Part shown: positions 55,478-64,000 of the stretch, piece by piece
Layout of the letters: each line of letters starts with the position of its first letter
Position numbering within the stretch: position 1 is the first letter of the stretch
Origin: Desertibaculum subflavum
GTDB lineage: Bacteria; Pseudomonadota; Alphaproteobacteria; Ferrovibrionales; Ferrovibrionaceae
Reading direction: 5' to 3'
DNA length: 64,000 nt
NCBI GenBank assembly: GCA_003576705.1
Contig: QOZS01000021.1
Span: forward strand, 1 to 64,000
The notes under the pieces: generated by a model
What the model was told of the DNA's origin: nothing
Database searches by the model: none
Seen by the model: only the letters and a program-made list of their open reading frames with translations
Program-made: the position numbers and the translations under genes

Positions 55478-56434
55478 CTACAGGCTCCGCGAGACGAACA
55501 GCAGAAGCGTGCCGAGCAGCCCTAGCATCAGGGCGGCGCCCAGGAAGTCGGGCACGCGGAACACGCGCATCTTGGCGATCGATGTCTCGAACAGCGCGAG
55601 CAGGGCGCCGCCTAGGGCGAGCTTGCCGAGATAGGCCGCGGTGCCGATCGCATAGGCGAGCGGCGCGGAATCTGGCGCCGCGATGCCCCAGGGCGCGAAC
55701 ACGCAGGCGATCAGCGAGATGTAGAGCAGCAGTTTGAGCGAGGCGGCGAACTCGATCATGGCGAGGTGCCGGCCGGAATACTCCAGCACCATAGCCTCAT
55801 GCACCATGGTGAGCTCGAGATGGGTTGTCGGGTTGTCGACCGGGATGCGGGCGTTCTCGGCGATCGCCACCATGATCAGTCCGATCAGGGCGAGGCCGAG
55901 CGACACCCTGAGGCCGACCTCCGGCTGGGACATCATCACCGCCACCATGGAGAGCTGGGTCGAGCCGGCGACCAGCGCCAGGGTGAACACGATCAGCAGC
56001 ATGGCGGGCTCGGCCAGGGTCGCGATCATCACCTCGCGGCTGGAACCGATGCCGCCGAAGCTGGTGCCGACATCCATGCCGGCGAGGGCGAGGAAGAAGC
56101 GGGCACTGCCGAGCAGGGCGATGATGGCGATCAGGTCGGCGGTCCAGCTGAACTTGAGGCCGATGGCGAAGGTCGGCACCAGCGCGGCGGCGACCCAGGT
56201 CGCGGCGAAGATCAGGTAGGGCGTGACGCGGAACAGCCAGGAGGCGTTGTCCGCCAGCACCACCTCCTTGCGCAGCAGGCGCAGCAGGTCGCGGTAGGGC
56301 TGCAGCATCGAGGGGCCGCGCCGGCGCAGCAGCCGCGCCTTGACCTTGCGCACGAACCCGGTCAGGAGCGGCGACAGCGCCAGCACCAGCGCCATCTGCC
56401 CGCCCTGCACCAGGAGGTCGAGGATCAGGGCCAT
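55478..56434 (-). CDS. HyfC/NuoH-like membrane subunit
   Basis: Membrane subunit of 318 residues with eight or so helices, equivalent to NuoH/HyfC, which connects the peripheral arm to the membrane channels. Motifs are RLLRRRGPSMLQPYRDLLRLLRKEVV, MDVGTSFGGIGSSREVMIATLAEPAMLLIV and VAIAENARIPVDNPTTHLELTMVHEAMVLEYSGRHLAMIEFAA (conserved acidic residues at the interface). The ATG at 56434 lies inside the end of the HyfB-like gene (10 bp overlap); longer upstream frames are unlikely. Confidence 0.93.
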   Translation of the reverse strand: MALILDLLVQGGQMALVLALSPLLTGFVRKVKARLLRRRGPSMLQPYRDLLRLLRKEVVLADNASWLFRVTPYLIFAATWVAAALVPTFAIGLKFSWTADLIAIIALLGSARFFLALAGMDVGTSFGGIGSSREVMIATLAEPAMLLIVFTLALVAGSTQLSMVAVMMSQPEVGLRVSLGLALIGLIMVAIAENARIPVDNPTTHLELTMVHEAMVLEYSGRHLAMIEFAASLKLLLYISLIACVFAPWGIAAPDSAPLAYAIGTAAYLGKLALGGALLALFETSIAKMRVFRVPDFLGAALMLGLLGTLLLFVSRSL

Positions 56435-58434
56435 ATCGCCAGCACCAGCAGCAGGCCGACCAGGGCGAGGAACACCAGGCTGAGATAGCGGCGGATGGTG
56501 AGGAACTGCAGCGTGTTGAGACGATCGGCGGCGAAGCCGATGGCGCCGGCGATCGGCGCGTAGAGCGCGTCCCAGACCAGGTCGTGCATCTGCACCGTCA
56601 GGCGGGCCGGCCGCATGTCGCCGGGCGGCGGCATCTCGACATGCTCGCGGGCGCGGAACGCCAGCGTGCCGAATACCCGGCGGATCGGCTGGGCGAAGCT
56701 CACGCCGGAATACTGCGTCATCGGGCTCGGCTCGACGAAGCCGCAACCCCAGGCCGGGCCGCGACGCAGTGCCCGCGAGGCGAAGCGGTGGATCACCACG
56801 ACGGCGAGCGAGGCCGAGATGGTGATGAACAGGAAGACCAGCAGGCCGTTATAGGAGCTGCGGCCCTCGGCGATCGGCACGATCGACAGCCACTCGACGC
56901 CGGTCTGCCGCGGCATGCGGTCGCCGACCAGGGCCTGCGTCACCGGCGCCACGGCATCGATCACGAAGCCGGGCAGGATGCCGGCGGCGAGACAGAGGCC
57001 GGCGAGGATGAACATCGCGGCCTGCGAGAAGCGGTCGACCTCGTGCGCCGCGGCCGCGGCGTCGGAGCGCGGCCGGCCGAGGAAGGTGACGCCGAAGGCC
57101 TTGACGAAGCAGGCCGCGGCGAGCGCGGCCGACAGGGCGAGCAGGCCGCCGACCGCCGGCACCATGATCTTGAGCCCCCAGGCCGAGAGCTGGGGGCTCT
57201 GTAGGATCGCCTGGAAGGCGAGCCATTCCGACGCGAAGCCGTTCAGCGGCGGCAGCGCCGAGATCGCGGCGCAGCCGACCAGGAAGGCGAAGCTGGTCCG
57301 CGGCATGCGGTGGATCAGGCCGCCGAGCCGGTCCATGTCGCGCGTCGCCGTCGCGCCCAGCACGGCGCCGGCGCCGAAGAACAGCAGGCTCTTGAACAGT
57401 GAGTGGTTGAGCACGTGGAACAGCGCCGCGGTCAGCGCCAACGCCGCCGCCCAGCCCATGCCCTCGGCGCGGAAGGCGAGGGCCAGGCCGAGGCCGACGA
57501 ACACCACGCCGATATTCTCGATCGTGCTGTAGGCCAGCAGCCGCTTGAGGTCGCGCTCCATCAAGGCGTGGAGAATGCCGAGCACGGCGGTGGCGCCGCC
57601 GAGCGCCAGCACCACCATGCTGGACCACCAGCTCGGCTCGCTCAGCAGGTCGAACACGACGCGGACGAAGCCGTAGATCGCGACCTTGGTCATCACCCCG
57701 CTCATCAGGGCGGAGACGTGGCTCGGCGCCGCCGGGTGGGCGAGCGGCAGCCAGACATGCAGCGGCACCAGGCCAGCCTTGGAGCCGGCCCCGAGGATCA
57801 GCAGTCCGAGCACCAGGGCGGCGACCAGCGGCGGGTGCTCGGCGGCGCGCATCGCGGCGAAGCCGTAGCCGCCCTGCGGCCCGGCGAGCAGGCCGAAGGC
57901 GAGCAGCAGGGCCAGCGTCCCGAAGCTCGCCATCACCAGGTAGATGTAGCCGGCCCGGGTGTTGTCGGTTGCGCGGTGGTGCGCGATCACCAGCGCCCAG
58001 GAGGCGAGCGACATGAACTCCCAGCACAGCAGGAAACTGAAGGCATCGTCGGCCAGCACCACCAGGTTCATGGCCCCCAGGAAGGCCGGGAAGAACGGCA
58101 GCACGCGGTGCGGCGCCTCCTCGTGGCGGCCATAGCCCAGGCCGTAGAGGCTGGCGGCCGCGCCGCCGAAATTGACGACGACGAGGAAGAAGGCGGCCAG
58201 CGCGTCGAGTCGGAAATGCGCGCCGAGCCAGGGCAAGCCGAGCGGCAGCACGACCTCTGAAGTGCCGCCGGCAACCAGGTGGAGCAGGGCGCCGGCGAGG
58301 GCGACGACGGTGGCCGCCAGGCTGGCGCCGTAGATCGCCGGGGTCGCCCGGGCCCGCCGCCCGAACGGCACCGCAACCAGCGCGGTCGCGAGCAGTGCCG
58401 CGACGCAGAGCAGCGAGGTCGCGGCCGGCGTCAT
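56425..58434 (-). CDS. HyfB-like antiporter-type membrane subunit
   Basis: Large membrane protein of 669 residues in the NuoL/HyfB (Mrp-like) family. About 16 helices include the channel motifs EFMSLASWALVIAHHRATDN (Glu) and GSKAGLVPLHVWLPLAHPAAPSHVSALMSGVMTKVAIYGFVRV (Lys and His), then AYSTIENIGVVFVGLGLALAF. It is expected to move protons or sodium. It overlaps the XRE regulator gene by 4 bp at its start and the HyfC-like gene at its end, so all six subunits form one transcript. Confidence 0.92.
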   Translation of the reverse strand: MTPAATSLLCVAALLATALVAVPFGRRARATPAIYGASLAATVVALAGALLHLVAGGTSEVVLPLGLPWLGAHFRLDALAAFFLVVVNFGGAAASLYGLGYGRHEEAPHRVLPFFPAFLGAMNLVVLADDAFSFLLCWEFMSLASWALVIAHHRATDNTRAGYIYLVMASFGTLALLLAFGLLAGPQGGYGFAAMRAAEHPPLVAALVLGLLILGAGSKAGLVPLHVWLPLAHPAAPSHVSALMSGVMTKVAIYGFVRVVFDLLSEPSWWSSMVVLALGGATAVLGILHALMERDLKRLLAYSTIENIGVVFVGLGLALAFRAEGMGWAAALALTAALFHVLNHSLFKSLLFFGAGAVLGATATRDMDRLGGLIHRMPRTSFAFLVGCAAISALPPLNGFASEWLAFQAILQSPQLSAWGLKIMVPAVGGLLALSAALAAACFVKAFGVTFLGRPRSDAAAAAHEVDRFSQAAMFILAGLCLAAGILPGFVIDAVAPVTQALVGDRMPRQTGVEWLSIVPIAEGRSSYNGLLVFLFITISASLAVVVIHRFASRALRRGPAWGCGFVEPSPMTQYSGVSFAQPIRRVFGTLAFRAREHVEMPPPGDMRPARLTVQMHDLVWDALYAPIAGAIGFAADRLNTLQFLTIRRYLSLVFLALVGLLLVLAIWP

Positions 58435-58703
58435 GGGCGGTCCTTCGGCTCCGCCGCGGACGATCTCAGCCGCACGCCGCGACCGCCGGACGAACTGGCG
58501 GCGCCCTCGCCGATCAGCTCGATGCCGGCGCCGTCGAGGGCGGCGATCAGCTTCATCAGGGAGTCGACGTTGCCGCGGATGACGTCGTTGCTCGCCTCCA
58601 TCCGCTGGATGGTCGGCACCGACAAGCCGGCGAGGCCGGCCAGCTGGCGCTGGTCGATGCCGAGCAGGGCGCGCGCGGCCCGCAGCTGCGCCGCGGTGAT
58701 CAT
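58431..58703 (-). CDS. XRE-family regulator leading the Ehr operon
   Basis: Helix-turn-helix protein of 90 residues. The HTH reads MITAAQLRAARALLGIDQRQLAGLAGLSVPTIQRMEASNDVIRGNVDSLMKLIAALDGAGIELI, a lambda-repressor-like domain; the tail GEGAASSSGGRGVRLRSS is polar. It is translationally coupled to the HyfB-like gene (ATGA, 58434/58431), making it the first gene of the operon and a likely autoregulator. The region 58745-58785 upstream holds a TTGACA box and an inverted repeat. Confidence 0.86.
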   Translation of the reverse strand: MITAAQLRAARALLGIDQRQLAGLAGLSVPTIQRMEASNDVIRGNVDSLMKLIAALDGAGIELIGEGAASSSGGRGVRLRSSAAEPKDRP

Positions 58704-58744
58704 GACGGGAATGCCATCGATGCCGACCTGAACAACGTCAGGTT

Positions 58745-58785
58745 AGCATTCAGCAATCTCTAGTGATGTGTCAAGCATCAGTTAG
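58745..58785 (-). promoter_or_regulatory. Putative promoter/operator of the Ehr operon
   Basis: On the minus strand TTGACA (58774-58769) is a consensus -35; a weak -10 (AATGCT, 58750-58745) lies 18 bp further. The -35 sits inside an imperfect inverted repeat 58760-58785 (CTAGTGATG with CATCAGTTAG). It is a candidate binding site for the XRE regulator. Confidence 0.4.
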
Positions 58786-58814
58786 GCGGTGTTGCGCATC
58801 ATACTTGGAGCCGC

Positions 58815-60215
58815 TCAATGATGGCCGGACGCTGCGCCTTCCTCCGGGAAGCTGAGCCCGCTCGCCGCCAGCTGCTTGGCGAGCGTCGCCTTGAGCCGCT
58901 GGAGGCCGGCCTCGGTGGTGGATTCGCAGCGCGCGACCAGCACCGCCTGGGTGTTGGAGGCGCGCAGCAGCCACCAGCCATCGGCCGATTTGACCCGCAC
59001 GCCATCCACCGCATCGACCTCTGCGCCTTCCTTGGCGAGGCGGGCGGCGACCTCCTGCACGACCTTGAACTTGCGCTCCTCGGCGCAATCGAAGCGCAGC
59101 TCCGGCGTGTTGATCGCCTTGGGCAGGCGCTTGCGGTAGTCGGCGAGCGAAAAGTCGCTGCGCGCGAGCAGGCTGGCCAGCCGGACCGCGACGTAGAGGC
59201 CGTCGTCATGGCCGTAGAACTTGTGGCCATAGAAGATATGCCCGCTCATCTCGCCGGCGAGCGGGCTCTTCGCCTCCGCCATCTTGGCCTTGATCAGCGA
59301 ATGGCCGGTCTTCCACATCAGCGGCTTGCCGCCGAGCCTGGCAATCTCGTCGAACAGGATCTGGCTCGCCTTGACGTCGGCGATGATGGTGGCGCCGGGA
59401 TGCTCGCCCAGCACCTCGCGGGCGAGGAAGGCCAGGATCTGGTCGCCCCAGAGGATGCTGCCTTCGCTGTCGACCACGCCGATGCGGTCGCCATCGCCGT
59501 CGAAGGCGACGCCGAGATCGCATCTCTCCCGCTGAACCGTGGCCTGCAGCGCCTCCAGGTTCTTCGGCACCGTCGGGTCCGGATGGTGGTTCGGGAAGGT
59601 GCCGTCGATCTCGGCGAACAGCATGAAATGGCGGCCCGGCAGCTTCTTGCCGAGCGCCGCCATGGCGGGTCCGGCGGCGCCGTTGCCGGCGTCCCAGGCG
59701 ATCTTCAGTTCCTTGCCGGGGATGTAGTCCTGCGCCAGCCGGGCGATGTAGTCGTCGAAGACCGGCTTCTCGCTGGCCTTGCCCTGGCCTTCGGCGAAGG
59801 CGCCGGCATTGGCGATCGTGCCGATCTCCAGGATGTCCTCGCCGAAGAATGGCCGCTTGCCGACCATCATCTTGAAGCCGTTATGGGTCGGCGGGTTGTG
59901 CGAGCCCGTCACCATGATGCCGGCATCGGCCTTCAGATGGTGGACGGCGAAATACAGCATCGGCGTCGGACCGACGCCGATCCGCACCGCGTCCGCGCCG
60001 GCGGCGGTCAGGCCTTTCACCAGCGCCGCCTCCAGGGCGGGGGACGACATGCGGCCGTCGCGGCCGACCGCGATGGTCTTGCCGCCGCCGCGCCGCACAA
60101 TGGTGGCATAGGCTCTGCCGATCGCCTCCGCATCGCTCTCGTGCAGCGTCTCGCCGACGATGCCGCGGATGTCGTATTCGCGCAGGATCGTGGGGTGGAA
60201 CTTGTAGGCCGCCAT
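58815..60215 (-). CDS. Phosphomannomutase/phosphoglucomutase
   Basis: Alpha-D-phosphohexomutase of 466 residues. The active-site serine is in [17 protein letters not shown] (TGSHNP), the metal loop is DGDGDRIG, the sugar-recognition loop is [10 protein letters not shown], and the C-terminal phosphate loop is [14 protein letters not shown]. The length and motifs match AlgC-type bifunctional PMM/PGM enzymes that supply mannose-1-P and glucose-1-P for nucleotide sugars. ATG 60215, preceded by GGGG 8 nt upstream, is preferred to GTG 60224, which has no proper spacing. It follows ugd. Confidence 0.94.
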   Translation of the reverse strand: MAAYKFHPTILREYDIRGIVGETLHESDAEAIGRAYATIVRRGGGKTIAVGRDGRMSSPALEAALVKGLTAAGADAVRIGVGPTPMLYFAVHHLKADAGIMVTGSHNPPTHNGFKMMVGKRPFFGEDILEIGTIANAGAFAEGQGKASEKPVFDDYIARLAQDYIPGKELKIAWDAGNGAAGPAMAALGKKLPGRHFMLFAEIDGTFPNHHPDPTVPKNLEALQATVQRERCDLGVAFDGDGDRIGVVDSEGSILWGDQILAFLAREVLGEHPGATIIADVKASQILFDEIARLGGKPLMWKTGHSLIKAKMAEAKSPLAGEMSGHIFYGHKFYGHDDGLYVAVRLASLLARSDFSLADYRKRLPKAINTPELRFDCAEERKFKVVQEVAARLAKEGAEVDAVDGVRVKSADGWWLLRASNTQAVLVARCESTTEAGLQRLKATLAKQLAASGLSFPEEGAASGHH

Positions 60216-60220
60216 GTCGG

Positions 60221-61549
60221 TCACCCCTTCGGGGCGACCGGCACGTGCGGGCGCCCGATGCTGTGGTACTCGATGCCCGCTGCGGCCATCTCCGCCGGCT
60301 TGTAGACGTTGCGGAGATCGACCAGCACCGGCTGCTTCACCAGCTGCTTCATGCGTTCAAAGCTGAGGGCGCGGAACTGGTTCCATTCGGTGATCAGCGC
60401 CACGCAATCGGCGCCCTTCATCGCGTCGTAGGCATCGGTGCAATAGGTGATGTGCGGCATCACCTTCTGTGCCTCCTTCATGCCCTCGGGGTCGTAGGCG
60501 CGCACCGTCGCGCCCTTGCCGACCAGCGCGGGGACGATATCGAGGCTCGGGCTTTCCCGCATGTCGTCGGTATTCGGCTTGAAGGTCAGACCCAGCACCG
60601 CGATGGTCTTGCCGGCGACGTTGTCGCCGCAGACCTCGATGATGCGCTCCGCCATCTCGCGCTTGCGCGCGTCGTTGATGGCGACCACCGTCTCGACGAT
60701 CTTGATCGGCGCACCGTGCTTGCGCGCGGTGCCGACCAGGGCGCGGGTGTCCTTCGGGAAGCAGGACCCGCCATAGCCGGGCCCGGCATGCAGGAATTTC
60801 TTGCCGATGCGCCCGTCCAGGCCGATGCCGCGCGCCACGTCATCGACATTGGCGCCGACCCGCTCGCACAGGTTGGCGATCTCGTTGATGAAAGTGATCT
60901 TCGTGGCCAGAAACGTGTTGGCAGCGTACTTGATCAGCTCCGATGTCTCGAGCGCGGTGAACAGCACCGGCGTCTCGAGCAGGAACAGCGGGCGGTAAAG
61001 CCGGCGCATCACTTCCTTTGCGCGATCGGTCTCGGCACCGACCACCACGCGGTCGGGCCGCATGAAATCCTCGATGGCGGAGCCTTCGCGCAGGAATTCC
61101 GGGTTGGAGGCGACATCGAGCTCCAGATCGGGCCGCGCCTCCTTCAGGATGCGCTTGACCTCGCGGCCGGTGCCGACCGGCACGGTCGACTTGGTCACCA
61201 CCACGGCGTAGTGATCGAGCGACTGCGCGATCTCCTTCGCCGCCGCATAGACATAGGTCAGGTCGGCCTCGCCGTCGCCGCGGCGCGACGGCGTCCCGAC
61301 GGCGATGAAGACCGCGTCGGCCGCCTTGATCGCGTCCTTCAGATCGGTGGTGAAGCGCAGCCGGCCGGCCTCGACGTTTTTCTTCACCAGCGTGTCGAGC
61401 CCGGGCTCGTAGATCGGAATCTCGCCCCGCTTCAGGCTCTCGATCTTGGCCGCCTCCTTGTCGACGCAAACCACCGTGTGACCGAACTCGGAGAAGCAGG
61501 CGCCGGAGACGAGGCCGACATAGCCCGTCCCGATCATCGCGACTTCCAT
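60221..61549 (-). CDS. ugd: UDP-glucose 6-dehydrogenase
   Basis: NAD-dependent UDP-glucose dehydrogenase of 442 residues producing UDP-glucuronate. The N-terminal Rossmann motif is [21 protein letters not shown]; the catalytic Cys is in [16 protein letters not shown] at about residue 265; the C-terminal domain contains [20 protein letters not shown]. The motif GSCFPKD and the N-terminus distinguish it from the second dehydrogenase at 62645. It follows galU by 15 bp on the same strand, matching consecutive steps from glucose-1-P. Confidence 0.96.
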   Translation of the reverse strand: MEVAMIGTGYVGLVSGACFSEFGHTVVCVDKEAAKIESLKRGEIPIYEPGLDTLVKKNVEAGRLRFTTDLKDAIKAADAVFIAVGTPSRRGDGEADLTYVYAAAKEIAQSLDHYAVVVTKSTVPVGTGREVKRILKEARPDLELDVASNPEFLREGSAIEDFMRPDRVVVGAETDRAKEVMRRLYRPLFLLETPVLFTALETSELIKYAANTFLATKITFINEIANLCERVGANVDDVARGIGLDGRIGKKFLHAGPGYGGSCFPKDTRALVGTARKHGAPIKIVETVVAINDARKREMAERIIEVCGDNVAGKTIAVLGLTFKPNTDDMRESPSLDIVPALVGKGATVRAYDPEGMKEAQKVMPHITYCTDAYDAMKGADCVALITEWNQFRALSFERMKQLVKQPVLVDLRNVYKPAEMAAAGIEYHSIGRPHVPVAPKG

Positions 61550-61564
61550 GACCGCGCCTCCGGC

Positions 61565-62443
61565 TCAGAGCGTGTTGGAGAGATTGCGGACGAAGTCGGC
61601 GACCTCCCCGCGCATGTCCTCGCGGGCCAGGGCGAAGGCGACGTTGGCCTGTAGGAAGCCGACCTTGTCGCCGCAATCGAAGCGCTCGCCCTCGAAGCGG
61701 AAGCCGTGGAAGGGGTGCGTCGAGATCATGCGCGCCAGCGCGTCGGTCAGCTGGATCTCGCCGCCGGCGCCGCGCTCGACCTTCTCCAGATGATCGAAAA
61801 CTTCGGGGTGCAGGATATAGCGGCCGATTGCGGCGAGCGTCGACGGCGCCTTGTCGGGCGACGGCTTCTCCACCATGCCGCTCACTTCGGCGAGCCGCCC
61901 GTCGTCGCGCTTCACCTTCATGATGCCGTAGCGCGAGACGTGTTCCTTCGGCACGTCCATGGTGGCGATCATCACGCCGCCGGTCTCGGCATAGGCGTTG
62001 GTCATCTGCTTCAGGCACGGGGTGCGGGACAGGATCAGGTCGTCGGCGAGCAGCACGGCGAAGGGCTCGTCGCCGACCAGGTCGCGCGCGCACCAGACGG
62101 CATGGCCGAGGCCGAGCGGTTCCTGCTGGCGGGTATAGGACACCCGTCCGGGACCCGGCACCCAGCTGGTGATGGAATTCAGCATTTCTTCCTTGCCGCG
62201 CGAGCCGAGCAGGTGGCTCAACTCGAAGGAATGGTCGAAATGGTCCTCGATGGCCGATTTGCCGCGGCCGGTGACGAAGATCAGCTGCTCGATGCCGGCC
62301 GCCTGCGCCTCCTCGACCGCGTACTGGATCAAGGGCTTGTCGACGACGGGCAGCATTTCCTTCGGCATCGCCTTGGTGGCGGGGAGGAAGCGGGTTCCCA
62401 TGCCGCCGACGGGGAATACGGCCTTACGGACCGGTTTTCTCAT
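61565..62443 (-). CDS. galU: UTP-glucose-1-phosphate uridylyltransferase
   Basis: GalU (292 aa) makes UDP-glucose from UTP and glucose-1-P. The nucleotide-binding motif is KAVFPVGGMGTRFLPATKAMPKEMLPVVDKPLIQYAVEEA, and further markers are ILLADDLIL-type AVLLADDLILSRTP and EIQLTDALARM. The length is normal. It is the promoter-proximal gene of galU-ugd-pmm and is divergent from the UDP-HexNAc-type dehydrogenase across about 200 bp. Confidence 0.96.
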   Translation of the reverse strand: MRKPVRKAVFPVGGMGTRFLPATKAMPKEMLPVVDKPLIQYAVEEAQAAGIEQLIFVTGRGKSAIEDHFDHSFELSHLLGSRGKEEMLNSITSWVPGPGRVSYTRQQEPLGLGHAVWCARDLVGDEPFAVLLADDLILSRTPCLKQMTNAYAETGGVMIATMDVPKEHVSRYGIMKVKRDDGRLAEVSGMVEKPSPDKAPSTLAAIGRYILHPEVFDHLEKVERGAGGEIQLTDALARMISTHPFHGFRFEGERFDCGDKVGFLQANVAFALAREDMRGEVADFVRNLSNTL

Positions 62444-62644
62444 GGCGTTCTACCTGTTCGGGCGTTGGCCTGTTGTTCGCCGGTGCGCGCAACGGGGCGG
62501 TTGTGCCACGTCGGCGCGCTTAAGCGCAACCGTCGCTGCCGGCGGGTGAATTTTCCGTGACTGATGCCCCGGACAGCCCGCTATAAGAAGGCTCTTTGCG
62601 GCCTCCAGATGGCGGATCGGGGCCGGATTCTGGGCTGCGTTAAC

Positions 62645-63994
62645 ATGGATGAATCGACTACCACCTTTCCCGTCGCGGCATTGGTCGAACGGATCCGCGC
62701 GCATACCGCGCGGATCGGCGTGATCGGGCTCGGCTATGTCGGACTGCCGCTGGTGTGCGCCTTCAACGACAAGGGATTCCCGGTCCTGGGATTCGACGTG
62801 GATCCCGAAAAGGTCACGGCGCTGAACGGCGGGCGCTCCTACATCCGGCAGATTCCCGACGCCAAGGTCGCCGCCATGCGCGCGACCGGCCGCTTCGAGG
62901 CAAGCGCCGACTTCTCCCGCCTGGGCGAGGCGGATGCAATCCTGATCTGCGTGCCGACGCCGCTGACCCGCCAGCGCGAGCCCGACATGACCTTCGTCGA
63001 GGCGACGGCGGCCGAGATCGGCCGCCACCTGCGGCGCGGCCAGCTGGTGGTGCTCGAATCGACCACCTATCCCGGCACCACGCGCGAGGTGGTGCGGCCG
63101 CTGCTGGAAGCGGGGGGCCTGAAATCCGGCGCCGACTTCCTGCTCGCCTATTCGCCCGAGCGCGAGGATCCCGGCAATATCGACTACGAGACCTCGACCA
63201 TCCCGAAGGTCGTCGGCGGTGACGGCACGGGCGCGCTGGATGCCGCGCTCGCGCTCTACGGCGAGGCGGTGGTCAAGGTCGTGCCCGTGTCCAGCCCCGA
63301 CGCGGCGGAGGCGGTGAAGATCACCGAGAACATCTTCCGCGCCGTCAACATCGCGCTGGTGAACGAGCTCAAGGTCGTGTTCGAGCGCATGGGCATCGAT
63401 GTCTGGGAGGTCATCGAGGCGGCGAAGACCAAGCCGTTCGGCTACATGCCGTTTTATCCGGGGCCCGGTCTCGGCGGGCATTGCATCCCGATCGATCCCT
63501 TCTACCTGACCTGGAAGGCGCGCGAATACGATGTCGCGACCCGCTTCATCGAGCTCGCTGGCGAGGTCAATACCGCCATGCCCGCCTATGTCGTCGGCCG
63601 CTTGGCCGAGGCGCTGAACGACCGCTTCGCGATGGCGCTGAAGGGCGCCCGCATCCTGCTGATCGGCGTCGCCTACAAGAAGAACGTCGAGGATTGTCGC
63701 GAGAGCCCGGCCTTCAAGCTGACCGAGCTGCTGGAGAAGCAGGGCGCCAAGGTCGAGTATTTCGATCCCTTCGTCCCGGTCATTCCGCGCCTGCGCGAGC
63801 ATCCGACCCTGATCGGTCGCCGGTCCGTTGCCTGGGGCAAGGCGGCGATCGCCGCGCATGACGCAGCCCTGATCTGCACCGACCACGACGGCATCGACTA
63901 CGCGGCGCTGGTAGAGTGGTCGAAACTGGTGATCGATGCGCGCAATGCGACGAAAGCGGTGCCGCGCGGCCGCGACAAGATCGTGAAGGCCTGA
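62645..63994 (+). CDS. Nucleotide-sugar dehydrogenase, UDP-HexNAc type
   Basis: UDP-sugar 6-dehydrogenase of 449 residues. The Rossmann motif IGVIGLGYVGLPLVCAFNDKG is followed by CVPTPLTRQREPDMTFV, LESTTYPGTTREVVRP and the catalytic Cys motif GPGLGGHCIPIDPFYLTWKA; the C-terminal part reads ILLIGVAYKKNVEDCRESPAFKL. The motif GGHCIPIDP marks the UDP-N-acetyl-glucosamine/galactosamine dehydrogenases (WbpA/WbpO type), used for uronic acid-containing surface polysaccharide. The ATG at 62645 is preferred; ATG 62609 is an alternative. The stop lies at 63992-63994, close to the end of the window. Confidence 0.93.
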   Translation: MDESTTTFPVAALVERIRAHTARIGVIGLGYVGLPLVCAFNDKGFPVLGFDVDPEKVTALNGGRSYIRQIPDAKVAAMRATGRFEASADFSRLGEADAILICVPTPLTRQREPDMTFVEATAAEIGRHLRRGQLVVLESTTYPGTTREVVRPLLEAGGLKSGADFLLAYSPEREDPGNIDYETSTIPKVVGGDGTGALDAALALYGEAVVKVVPVSSPDAAEAVKITENIFRAVNIALVNELKVVFERMGIDVWEVIEAAKTKPFGYMPFYPGPGLGGHCIPIDPFYLTWKAREYDVATRFIELAGEVNTAMPAYVVGRLAEALNDRFAMALKGARILLIGVAYKKNVEDCRESPAFKLTELLEKQGAKVEYFDPFVPVIPRLREHPTLIGRRSVAWGKAAIAAHDAALICTDHDGIDYAALVEWSKLVIDARNATKAVPRGRDKIVKA

Positions 63995-64000
63995 TCCCGC

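Noticed and set aside
51290..58434. Interpretation of the Hyf-like operon as an active hydrogenase-4 or formate hydrogenlyase
   Set aside because: The large subunit has R-T-S-G-D-S in place of R-x-C-G-x-C and no DPCxxC end, and there are no formate dehydrogenase or maturation genes in the window.

Overview
The window is about 68% G+C, densely packed and free of mobile elements, with most neighbouring genes joined by ATGA or GTGA start/stop overlaps. The gene content points to a free-living alphaproteobacterium, probably Rhodospirillales-like: an imuB-dnaE2 mutasome, a fused ThiS-ThiG, a short-form homogentisate dioxygenase, a phasin with a PhaR-type operator, ClpS/ClpA plus Aat, and a BzdR/BoxR-type regulator. 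The order is inferred from gene content only. No rRNA, tRNA, CRISPR array, phage or insertion sequence is visible.

Layout. 1-5.1 kb: the end of imuB, dnaE2 and an EthD/SnoaL pair. 5.1-9.5 kb: ppk-ppx, divergent from a SixA-like phosphatase. 9.5-14.2 kb: a CoA-transferase/hydrolase, an acyl-CoA carboxylase beta chain and a membrane-anchored class III adenylate cyclase. 14.1-17.1 kb: aroQ-accB-accC-aat on the minus strand. 17.3-23.4 kb: a secreted protein and a catabolic patch (two acyl-CoA dehydrogenase-family genes, RidA, a Baeyer-Villiger monooxygenase, a crotonase). 23.4-24.0 kb: an orphan gene of lower G+C. 24.0-28.3 kb: denD, an HU-type protein, a methyltransferase, an EamA transporter, an alpha/beta hydrolase and a flavodoxin.

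28.3-33.2 kb: a BzdR/BoxR-type regulator (HTH plus shikimate-kinase-like domain) beside a palindromic TGCA operator, followed by a valine-type operon (acyl-CoA dehydrogenase, 3-hydroxyisobutyryl-CoA hydrolase, mmsB, crotonase). 33.2-34.5 kb: a TPP riboswitch ahead of a fused thiS-thiG. 34.5-38.8 kb: a PAS_5-like protein and a MarR regulator divergent from hpd-hmgA-fah (tyrosine degradation). 38.8-43.5 kb: a long minus-strand run yggT-yggU-folD-NTF2-hemB-CaiB-dedA. 43.7-51.2 kb: uppP, clpA-clpS, a phasin, a lipoprotein and a D,D-carboxypeptidase with a SPOR domain.

51.3-58.7 kb holds the most unusual system. It is a seven-gene set made of an XRE regulator and homologues of HyfB, HyfC, HyfE, HyfF, HyfG and HyfI. 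The HyfG-like large subunit has lost the [NiFe] cysteines (R-T-S-G-D-S in place of R-x-C-G-x-C), and no formate dehydrogenase, HyfH-type ferredoxin or hydrogenase maturation gene is present. It belongs with the energy-converting-hydrogenase-related (Ehr) complexes, whose reaction is unknown; psuG follows in the same direction. 58.8-64 kb: nucleotide-sugar genes (phosphomannomutase/phosphoglucomutase, ugd, galU and a divergent UDP-HexNAc-type dehydrogenase) for surface polysaccharide.

Aat, ClpS and ClpA together provide the N-degron pathway: Aat adds Leu/Phe to N-termini, ClpS recognises them and ClpA unfolds the protein for ClpP. Ppk, Ppx and the phasin suggest active storage-polymer metabolism.
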